Both the position numbers and the translations under genes were made by a program. Below, piece after piece: positions 1 to 6,093 of a DNA stretch of 10,925 nucleotides; position 1 is the stretch's first letter, and every line of letters starts with the position of its first letter. The stretch is taken from positions 1 to 10,925 of the forward strand of contig JAUTXB010000056.1 of assembly GCA_030838245.1 (NCBI GenBank). Reading direction: 5' to 3'. The notes below the pieces were generated by a model. It was not told where the DNA came from and made no database searches. It saw only the letters and a list, made by a program, of their open reading frames with translations. This stretch comes from Acidimicrobiaceae bacterium (GTDB taxonomy: Bacteria > Actinomycetota > Acidimicrobiia > Acidimicrobiales > RAAP-2).

Positions 1-70
1 CGCCACTGGGCTGCGAGATGAACCCGAAGCCCTTCTCGGCGTTGAACCACTTAACTGTTCCGGATGCCAC
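1..70 (-). CDS. csp: Cold-shock domain protein, N-terminal part (cut by window edge)
   Basis: Only the first 23 codons lie in the window; the rest runs off the left edge. The peptide begins M-A-S-G-T-V-K-W-F-N and continues A-E-K-G-F-G-F-I-S. That is the hallmark start of small bacterial cold-shock proteins (about 65-70 residues), including the nucleic-acid-binding RNP1 motif KGFGFI at residues 13-18. Such proteins are cytoplasmic OB-fold chaperones that bind single-stranded RNA and DNA. The start is GTG at 70-68. An AAGGAG ribosome site (85-80) sits 9 nt before it, and this frame has no upstream ATG. The ATG at 79-77 is in another frame and too close to the ribosome site. The gene lies downstream of cysS on the same strand with a 228-bp gap, so it probably has its own promoter. 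Family identity is very secure; which csp paralogue it is cannot be told. Confidence 0.93.
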   Translation of the reverse strand, partial: MASGTVKWFNAEKGFGFISQPSG

Positions 71-202
71 GGTGGCATTCTCCTTTTTCTGCAAACATGT
101 CTCTTGCAGAGAGGACCGCCTCGGAGGCGATGCCATGCCACCCCAATTGCGAGCAACTCGACCACGCTGAACCTTCTCGGACCTTCTCGGCGAGAAACGC
201 TA
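71..202 (-). promoter_or_regulatory. Candidate promoter and structured 5' leader of csp
   Basis: Long structured leaders are typical of cold-shock genes. On the minus strand a -10-like TAGCGT (202-197) would place the transcript start near 190 and give a leader of about 120 nt. No good -35 is visible: TTGATC at 221-216 is only 13 nt away. Within the leader I see a 5-bp hairpin from TTCTCGCCGAGAA (196-184) and another from CGCCTCCGAGGCG (129-117). Two further hairpins exclude each other just before the ribosome site: TCTCT/AGAGA (112-100) and CTGCAA/TTGCAG (arms 109-104 and 94-89). The strings are read directly; the promoter and the folding are inferred. Confidence 0.4.
171..190. repeat. Perfect 10-bp tandem repeat in csp leader
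   Basis: ACCTTCTCGG occurs twice without a gap (171-180 and 181-190). The second copy continues into CGAGAA, making the palindrome TTCTCGGCGAGAA (184-196). The 11-mer CCTTCTCGGCG at 182-192 recurs inside the csp coding region at 31-41, where it encodes part of the NAEKG segment. The repeat lies at the inferred start of the csp transcript. Confidence 0.85.
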
Positions 203-246
203 GCAGCCCCGGCCCGATCAACCCACAATTCCTGACCCTGTTCACC

Positions 247-315
247 GAGTATTCACCGACGCCAAAGCGGAGTGTTCACCAACGCCGAACCCGGGCCCTC
301 AGTGGCGCCGAACCC
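247..315. repeat. Degenerate 23-bp tandem repeat across the cysS stop codon
   Basis: Three units of 23 bp start at 247, 270 and 293. Units 1 and 2 agree at 18 of 23 positions, and units 2 and 3 at 15 of 23. The clearest shared blocks are GAG-T-TTCACC-ACGCC in units 1 and 2, and the 13-mer CGCCGAACCCGGG at 283-295 and again at 306-318. The hexamer TTCACC occurs at 241, 252 and 275. The array runs from the last cysS codons, through its stop (301-299), into the gap before csp. I see no terminator-type hairpin with a T-run here. Confidence 0.6.
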
Positions 316-1693
316 GGGTCCCAGCAGCCGAGTCCTCCACCACCCAGCCCAGGCCCACCAGCCGGTCACGCAGGTGGTCGGCCCGTGCCCAGTCCCGAGC
401 GACCCGGGCCGCATCCCGCTCGGCGATCAGGGCGGCCGTCTCGGCATCGATCTCGTCGTCGCCCCCGGTTCTGAGGGCCAGACCCAGGGCGCCGCACAAG
501 ACGGCGACCGTGGTGGCCAGCCGTGACGCCGTGTCCGTGTCGCCGCCGTCGGCCGCCCGGTTGGCCCGGCGCACCAGCTCGAAGAGGCCGGCCAGGGCGC
601 CCGGGGTGTCGAGGTCGTCGTCCATCCGGTCACAGAAGCGAGCGACAGCATCCGCGTCGAGATCCTGGGCCGCTCCCTTCCCTTCGATTACCAGTCCGTC
701 GGCCAGGGGGTCGACCGGATGGAACTGGCGGCCCATCTCGTCGAGGCGGCTGAGCCCGGCCTCGGCGTCGGCCACCGTCTCTGGGGTCACCTCGATCGGC
801 GACCGGTAGTGCGAGCGCAAGACCAAGAGCCGGTAGGCGCGGGGGTCGCTGCGGGTCAACAGGTCGTCGAGCGACGTGAAGTTGCCGAGGGACTTCGACA
901 TCTTCTCGCCGTCCACCGTGACCCACCCGTTGTGGACCCAGTGGTGGGCGAAGTCGCGGCCGAGGGCCACGGCCTGGGCCCGCTCGTTCTCGTGGTGGGG
1001 GAAGACGAGGTCCAGGCCTCCGCCGTGGAGGTCGAACCCGTCCCCCAAGAGATCGAGGGACATGACTACGCACTCGGTGTGCCAACCGGGCCGGCCCGGT
1101 CCCCACGGCGATTCCCAGGTGGGCTCGCCCGGCTTGGCCTTCTTCCATAGGACGAAATCGAGCGGGGAGCGCTTCTCCTCGACGGCCTCGACCCGGGCAC
1201 CGGATCGGAGCGACTCGAGGGGCTGGTGGGCCAACAAGCCGTAGCCGGGGACGTCGGCGACCGACAGATAGACGCCGTCGGACGTCTCGTAGGCCACGCC
1301 CAGCGACACCAGTTCGCCAATGACCTCGACCATGCGGGCCACGTAGTCGGTGGCGTGGGGCACCTCATCGGGGCGCAGCACGCCCAGGGCGTCGATCGCC
1401 TCCCACCAGACGTCCTCGTATCGGGCGGTCAGCTCCTCCATCTCCACGCCCCGTTCGGCGGCCCGCTCGATCACCTTGTCGTCGATGTCGGTGATGTTGG
1501 AGACGTAGGTGACGTCGAGCCCGCGGAAGACCAGGTAGCGGCGGAGCACGTCGAAGACCAGGGCCATCCGGCCGTGGCCGAGGTGGGGGGCGTCGTACAC
1601 GGTCAAGCCGCACACGTACATCGACACCTCACCGGGGGCACGGAGCTTCAGCTCGGACACCGTGCCGGTGGCAGTGTCGTGAAGGCGCAGCAC
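299..1693 (-). CDS. cysS: Cysteinyl-tRNA synthetase
   Basis: This cytoplasmic class I aminoacyl-tRNA synthetase charges tRNA-Cys with cysteine using ATP. The 464-residue product has the family start LRLHDTATG, the HIGH-type motif HLGH at 37-40, and KMSKS at 264-268. The predicted zinc ligands that read out the cysteine thiol are C28, C208, a His at 233/234 and E237. The anticodon-binding tail is present (about 350-464, with the ARVARDWARADHLRD helix). That tail and the N-terminus separate it from the related mycothiol enzyme MshC. I chose GTG at 1693-1691 because the conserved family start follows at once. The open frame extends to 1858, but those extra residues overlap valS and resemble no CysS. 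No close ribosome site is seen: AAAGGG lies 14 nt upstream, so the mRNA may be leaderless. It diverges from valS. Confidence 0.96.
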   Translation of the reverse strand: MLRLHDTATGTVSELKLRAPGEVSMYVCGLTVYDAPHLGHGRMALVFDVLRRYLVFRGLDVTYVSNITDIDDKVIERAAERGVEMEELTARYEDVWWEAIDALGVLRPDEVPHATDYVARMVEVIGELVSLGVAYETSDGVYLSVADVPGYGLLAHQPLESLRSGARVEAVEEKRSPLDFVLWKKAKPGEPTWESPWGPGRPGWHTECVVMSLDLLGDGFDLHGGGLDLVFPHHENERAQAVALGRDFAHHWVHNGWVTVDGEKMSKSLGNFTSLDDLLTRSDPRAYRLLVLRSHYRSPIEVTPETVADAEAGLSRLDEMGRQFHPVDPLADGLVIEGKGAAQDLDADAVARFCDRMDDDLDTPGALAGLFELVRRANRAADGGDTDTASRLATTVAVLCGALGLALRTGGDDEIDAETAALIAERDAARVARDWARADHLRDRLVGLGWVVEDSAAGTRVRRH

Positions 1694-1714
1694 GCAGGGT
1701 ACGGTAACCCTTTC
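1694..1714. promoter_or_regulatory. Compact divergent promoter between cysS and valS
   Basis: Only 21 bp separate the two start codons. The heptamer TACGGTA (1700-1706) reads as a -10-type TANNNT on both strands: TACGGT on plus, 9 nt before the valS ATG, and TACCGT on minus, 7 nt before the cysS GTG. It sits inside the inverted repeat AGGGT (1696-1700) / ACCCT (1707-1711). Neither gene has a well-placed ribosome site, which fits leaderless or nearly leaderless transcripts, common in actinobacteria. The symmetry is seen in the sequence. Promoter function is inferred, and no clear -35 exists on either side. Confidence 0.45.
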
Positions 1715-4330
1715 ATGAGTGCCGACGCGACAACGCCGCGCCCCGACAGGGGCAGTCCCGCCGGCGTCCCCGACAAGCCCGGGCTGGAGGGCCTCGAGCG
1801 CAGCTGGTCCGACCGCTGGGAGCGGGACGGGACCTATGCGTTCGACCGGTCGGCTCATCGGGAACGGGTCTTTGCCATCGACACCCCTCCCCCCACCGTG
1901 TCGGGCTCACTACATGTGGGCCACGTGTTCTCCTATACCCACACTGATGCCGTGGCCCGCTACCAGCGCATGCGGGGCAAGTCGGTGTTCTACCCCATGG
2001 GGTGGGACGACAACGGCCTGCCCACCGAGCGCCGAGTGCAGAACTACTTCGGCGTGCGTTGTGATCCTGCGCTCCCCTACGACCCCGACTTCACCCCGCC
2101 GGAGAAACCGGGGAAGGACCCCGTGGCCATCTCGCGGCCCAACTTCGTCGCCTTGTGCCACCAGCTCACCGAAGAGGACGAGGGGGTCTTCGAGCACCTG
2201 TGGCGCACGCTCGGACTGTCGGTCGACTGGTCGCACACCTACGCCACCATCTCCGAGAGCTCCCAGCGGGTCTCCCAGCGCGGGTTCCTCCACCTGCTGG
2301 CCAGAGGCCACGCCTACCAGCAGACCGCCCCCACCCTGTGGGACATCGACTTTCGCACCGCGGTGTCCCAGGCCGAGTTGGAGGACCGGGAACGCCCCGG
2401 CGCCTACTATCGCCTGCGCTTCGGGCGCCCCGGCGGCGAGGCCGGCGGCGTGGACATCGAGACCACCCGTCCCGAGCTGCTCCCGGCGTGCGTCGCCCTG
2501 GTGGCCCATCCCGACGACGAGCGCTACCGGAACATGTTCGGCACCGAGGTGGTCACGCCCCTGTTCGGGGTGAGCGTCCCGGTGGTGGCCCACGAGCTGG
2601 CCGATCCCGAAAAGGGGTCGGGCATCGCCATGGTCTGCACCTTCGGCGACACCACCGACGTGGTGTGGTGGCGAGAGCTCGGCCTGGCCACCCGGGCCAT
2701 CGTCGGGCGCGACGGTCGGCTGGGACCGGCGCCCTGGGGCGAGCCGGGATGGGAGTCCGACGATCCGGCGGCGGCGGCCCGGAACTACGACGAGCTGGGC
2801 GGCCGAACGGTCAAGCAGGCCCAGGCCCGCATTGTCGAGCTCCTGGCCGAGGCCGGCGCGCTCATCGGGGAGCCGACCCCCATCACCCATCCGGTCAAGT
2901 TCTACGAGCGGGGCGAGCGACCGCTCGAGATCGTCTCGTCCCGGCAGTGGTTCGTCCGCACCCTCGACTTGAAGGAGCGCCTGTTGGCCCGGGGCACCGA
3001 GCTGACCTGGCACCCGCCCTACATGGCCCACCGGTATGCGTCGTGGGTCGAGGGCCTGACCTCGGACTGGAACATCTCGCGACAGCGGTTCTTCGGGGTC
3101 ACCTTCCCGGTCTGGTACCCGGTCGACGCCGAAGGGTCCATCGACTTCGGCACGGCCCTGGTGGCCGACGAGGACCGGCTCCCCGTCGACCCCTCCACCG
3201 ACGTCCCCGACGGCTACACCGAAGCCCAGCGGGGAGCGCCGGGCGGGTTCGTGGGTGATCCCGACGTCATGGACACCTGGGCCACGTCGTCGCTCACCCC
3301 CCAGATCGCCGGAGGATGGGGTACCGACACGGACCTGTTCGACCGGGTCTTCCCCATGGACCTCCGACCCCAGGGGCACGACATCATCCGGACCTGGCTG
3401 TTCTCCACGGTGGTGCGCTCCGAGCTGGAGCACGGCGCCCTGCCCTGGTCCAACGCCGCTATCTCGGGGTGGGTCCTCGACCCCGACCGGAAGAAGATGT
3501 CCAAGTCCAAGGGCAACGTGATCACGCCGCTGCCGTTGCTCGAGCAACACGGCGCCGACGCCGTTCGCTACTGGGCGGCGAGCGGCCGGCCCGGCACCGA
3601 CACCGCCGTCGACGAGGGGCAGATGAAGGTGGGGCGCCGCTTGGCCATCAAGGTGTTGAACGCCTCGCGGTTCGCCCTTGGCCGCCTGATCGACGAGAAC
3701 GGTGCCATCACCGCCTCGGGCCTTCCCGCCGTCACCGCACCCCTCGACCGGGCCATGCTGTCCCGGCTGGCCGGCGTGGTCGACGAGGCCACCACCGCAT
3801 TCGAAGGCTTCGACTACGCCCGGGCCCTGGAGCGGACCGAGGCCTTCTTCTGGTCCTTTTGTGACGACTACCTCGAGCTGGTCAAGACGCGGGCCTACGG
3901 CGACCCGTCCCAGCCCGGGCCGGCCTCGGCCCGCAGCGCTCTGGCCCTGGCCCTGTCCACCCAGCTGCGGCTCCTCGCCCCGTTCCTGCCCTTCGTCACC
4001 GAGGAGGTCTGGTCGTGGTGGCAGTCCGGCTCGGTCCACCAAGCCTCATGGCCCGAGCGGGACGAGCTGACCGGTCCCGAAACCGACGCCGACCCCGCCG
4101 TCCTCGAGGTCGTCTCTGAGGTGCTGGGCCAAGTCCGACGGGCCAAGACCGGAGCCAAGCGGTCCATGCGGGCACCGGTGGCTGTGTTGACGGTTACCGA
4201 CAGCGGTGAGCGACTGGCGGCCCTCTCGCAGGCCGAGGACGATCTGCGCGACGCCGGCGGGGTCGTCGAGCTGGTCACCTTGGCGGGCGACGAGCCGGCC
4301 GTCGACGTCGTCTTGGCCGAGGACGACTAA
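1715..4330 (+). CDS. valS: Valyl-tRNA synthetase, archaeal-like short form
   Basis: This class I synthetase charges tRNA-Val and edits mischarged threonine. The 871-residue product has the HIGH-type motif HVGH at 67-70 in the context PPPTVSGSLHVGH, which is typical of ValS. The segment GWDDNGLPTE follows at 96-105. The CP1 editing domain carries TTRPE at 250-254, KMSKS is at 594-598, and an anticodon-binding helical domain fills roughly 640-800. The chain ends about 30 residues after a short helix, without the long C-terminal coiled-coil arm of E. coli-type ValS. WDDNGLPTE is the archaeal/rickettsial-type signature, where standard bacterial ValS has a GTDHAG segment. The start is ATG 1715; frame-open sequence further upstream overlaps cysS and is not conserved in kind. 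The gene converges on livF, with 57 bp between stop codons and no clear terminator. Confidence 0.95.
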   Translation: MSADATTPRPDRGSPAGVPDKPGLEGLERSWSDRWERDGTYAFDRSAHRERVFAIDTPPPTVSGSLHVGHVFSYTHTDAVARYQRMRGKSVFYPMGWDDNGLPTERRVQNYFGVRCDPALPYDPDFTPPEKPGKDPVAISRPNFVALCHQLTEEDEGVFEHLWRTLGLSVDWSHTYATISESSQRVSQRGFLHLLARGHAYQQTAPTLWDIDFRTAVSQAELEDRERPGAYYRLRFGRPGGEAGGVDIETTRPELLPACVALVAHPDDERYRNMFGTEVVTPLFGVSVPVVAHELADPEKGSGIAMVCTFGDTTDVVWWRELGLATRAIVGRDGRLGPAPWGEPGWESDDPAAAARNYDELGGRTVKQAQARIVELLAEAGALIGEPTPITHPVKFYERGERPLEIVSSRQWFVRTLDLKERLLARGTELTWHPPYMAHRYASWVEGLTSDWNISRQRFFGVTFPVWYPVDAEGSIDFGTALVADEDRLPVDPSTDVPDGYTEAQRGAPGGFVGDPDVMDTWATSSLTPQIAGGWGTDTDLFDRVFPMDLRPQGHDIIRTWLFSTVVRSELEHGALPWSNAAISGWVLDPDRKKMSKSKGNVITPLPLLEQHGADAVRYWAASGRPGTDTAVDEGQMKVGRRLAIKVLNASRFALGRLIDENGAITASGLPAVTAPLDRAMLSRLAGVVDEATTAFEGFDYARALERTEAFFWSFCDDYLELVKTRAYGDPSQPGPASARSALALALSTQLRLLAPFLPFVTEEVWSWWQSGSVHQASWPERDELTGPETDADPAVLEVVSEVLGQVRRAKTGAKRSMRAPVAVLTVTDSGERLAALSQAEDDLRDAGGVVELVTLAGDEPAVDVVLAEDD

Positions 4331-4387
4331 GCGGGTTCGCCGATCGACGCCGCGGCCTCGCCGGCTGTACGACCGAGAGGGTGCCGG

Positions 4388-5149
4388 TCAGGAGTCCGAG
4401 GAGAGGTACACGCTGAGGGCGGCGTCGGCCATCTCCTCGGGGGTGCCCTCTTGTTCGATCCCGCCGTTGACCATGATGGCGGCGCGAGTGGCCACCACCA
4501 GCGCAGTGGTGACGAACTGCTCGACCAACAAAACGGTGATGCCCCCGGCGGCCAGCCGGCCCACCAGCTCGTAGAGCTCGGACACGATCATCGGGGCCAG
4601 GCCCATGGAGAGCTCGTCCAACAAGAGCACCTTGGGGTCGGTCACCAGGGCACGCGAGATGGCCAGCATCTGCTGTTCGCCCCCCGACAGGGTGCCGGCA
4701 TACTGCTTGCGACGCTCTTTCAGCCGGGGAAAGGCGTCGAAGGTCTTCTGCTCCACGTCGGCCGCCGAGATCCCGCCCCGGTACGTCCAGATCCGTAGGT
4801 TCTCCCGCACGGTGAGGTTGGGGAAGACGCCCCGACCCTCGGGGATGGAGCACACCCCGGCGTGGACCAGCGACTCGGTCGACGATTTGCCGATCGGCTT
4901 CTCACCGATGACCACCTGGCCGGCCGTCGGTCGCAGCCGGCCACACACCACCTTGAGCAAGGTGGACTTTCCCGCACCGTTCGGACCGAGGAGGGCGAAG
5001 ATGCTGCCGGCCGGCACGGTCAGGTCCACACCGTGGAGCACCTCGATACGCCCGTAGCCGGCGTGGATCCCCTGGATGCCGATCGCCGGTGGGAGCGGTG
5101 TGACCGCGGCCTCGGTGAGGGCGGCGGCGCCCGGAGCCGGGGCAGTCAC
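4388..5149 (-). CDS. livF: Branched-chain amino acid-type ABC transporter ATPase LivF
   Basis: This is one of the two cytoplasmic ATP-hydrolysing subunits of a HAAT-family importer. The 253-residue product has Walker A GPNGAGKST at 55-63, the family-typical SIPEGRGVFPNLTVRENL at 101-118, the ABC signature LSGGEQQ at 154-160, Walker B VLLLDE at 174-179, and MGLAP shortly after. As is usual in LivF, the H-loop region reads VEQ rather than VEHD. The first 20 residues are an Ala/Pro-rich extension. The start is GTG at 5149-5147, which overlaps the livG stop as GTGA, with a GGAG ribosome site 7 nt upstream, so translation is probably coupled. The frame open upstream to 5671 is the shadow of livG. 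It is the last gene of the liv run. Identity is firm; the transported substrate is not determined. Confidence 0.94.
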   Translation of the reverse strand: MTAPAPGAAALTEAAVTPLPPAIGIQGIHAGYGRIEVLHGVDLTVPAGSIFALLGPNGAGKSTLLKVVCGRLRPTAGQVVIGEKPIGKSSTESLVHAGVCSIPEGRGVFPNLTVRENLRIWTYRGGISAADVEQKTFDAFPRLKERRKQYAGTLSGGEQQMLAISRALVTDPKVLLLDELSMGLAPMIVSELYELVGRLAAGGITVLLVEQFVTTALVVATRAAIMVNGGIEQEGTPEEMADAALSVYLSSDS

Positions 5150-6093
5150 GATCCGGCTCCGTCGGTGGTCGGCAGGTCGGGGTCGACGGTCACGCCCAGG
5201 TAGGCCGACTGCACGGCCGGATCGGCCCGGACCTCGTCGGGGGAGCCGGACGCGATGACCTCTCCGAAGTCGAGCACGTGGATGGTGTCGCAGATGCGCA
5301 TGACCAACTCCATGTCGTGTTCGACCAAGAGGATGGCCATCCCACTGGAGGCCAGCCGGGTGAGCAGGCTCCCGAGGGCCTCGGACTCGGTGTCGTCCAG
5401 GCCTGAGCCCGGCTCGTCCAGCAACAAGAGCTTCGGCCCGATGGCCAAAGCCCGGGCCAGCTCCACCATCCGTGCCGACCCGGTGGACATGGCGCTGGCC
5501 TGGTTCCTCGAGGTCCCAGCCAGGCCGACACCGGCCAACAGGCGGTCGGCGGTGGTGACGGCCAGCGCCCCGGGACCTCCGGGGTCGTCGATCTCGGCCG
5601 ACTCGCCTCCGGCCGAGAGGGGTCCCCTTCGCCACGGGAAGGCGGTGCGCACATGGCGCCACTGCCACCACTTCACCGCCGACTCCAGTCCCACTTGCAC
5701 GTTCTCGCCGGCCGTCAGGGTGCCGAAGAGCTCGAGCCGCTGGAATGTTCGGGCCACGCCCATCCGGGCCCGCCGGTGGGGGCTGATCCCAGCCAGGTTG
5801 GTTCCGCCGAAGAGGACCTTGCCCCGGTCGGCCTGCTGCAGGCCACTGATCACGTTGAACAGCGTGGTCTTGCCCGCACCGTTGGGACCGATGAGGCCGG
5901 TCACCGACCCGGCCATGACCGTGAGGTTCACGTTGGACAGGGCCGCCACCCCGCCGAACCGCACCGCCACTTCGGAGACGGTGAGTATTGGGACGTCGGT
6001 CGACCGGGCGTCGGACGAATCGACCCGCTCGGTCACCGCCGGCGGCAGGACCGCGTCGGTCGACTCGGGGGCCCGCTGCTCAACCGGCGGCAC
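5146..6093 (-). CDS. livG: Branched-chain amino acid-type ABC transporter ATPase LivG
   Basis: This is the second ATPase subunit, expected to pair with LivF under the LivHM permease. The 315-residue product has an N-terminal extension of about 35 residues, then Walker A GPNGAGKT at 69-76, the Q-loop ARTFQRLELF with Q118, Walker B LLLLDEP at 222-228 and H-loop H259. The signature is unusual: MSTGSAR at 202-208 instead of LSGGQQ, although the following ELARALA is normal. A charged, Trp-rich insert (about 141-180) sits between the Q-loop and the signature. The length is well above the usual 250-260 residues because of the two extensions. The start is GTG at 6093-6091, with AAGGAG 6 nt upstream, and it overlaps the livHM end by 14 nt. 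Its stop overlaps the livF start (GTGA). The arrangement indicates one translationally coupled operon. Confidence 0.93.
   Translation of the reverse strand: MPPVEQRAPESTDAVLPPAVTERVDSSDARSTDVPILTVSEVAVRFGGVAALSNVNLTVMAGSVTGLIGPNGAGKTTLFNVISGLQQADRGKVLFGGTNLAGISPHRRARMGVARTFQRLELFGTLTAGENVQVGLESAVKWWQWRHVRTAFPWRRGPLSAGGESAEIDDPGGPGALAVTTADRLLAGVGLAGTSRNQASAMSTGSARMVELARALAIGPKLLLLDEPGSGLDDTESEALGSLLTRLASSGMAILLVEHDMELVMRICDTIHVLDFGEVIASGSPDEVRADPAVQSAYLGVTVDPDLPTTDGAGS

Noticed and set aside
290..318. CCCGGG/CCCGGG pairing as a cysS terminator
   Set aside because: The two self-complementary hexamers could form a stem, but the loop is 17 nt, there is no T-run, and the stem overlaps the stop codon. 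The tandem repeat explains it better.
64..526. Plus-strand open frames at the left edge
   Set aside because: They run antisense to the csp leader and the cysS end and translate to Pro/Arg/Ser-rich sequence without domains. They are shadows.
1226..1714. Upstream extension of the valS reading frame
   Set aside because: It is antisense to cysS and has composition unlike ValS. The ATG at 1715 fits the family start.
1694..1858. Upstream extension of the cysS reading frame
   Set aside because: The extra 55 residues overlap valS codons and precede the normal CysS start LRLHDTATG, so the GTG at 1693 is preferred.
1910..4042. Open minus-strand frame of 710 codons opposite valS
   Set aside because: It is antisense to a complete valS, its Gly/Val/Pro/Arg-rich translation matches no family I know, and it has no independent start signal.
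4331..4387. Possible bidirectional terminator between valS and livF
   Set aside because: Only short GC-rich inverted repeats (4 bp, such as GCCG/CGGC) are visible, with no T-run on either strand.
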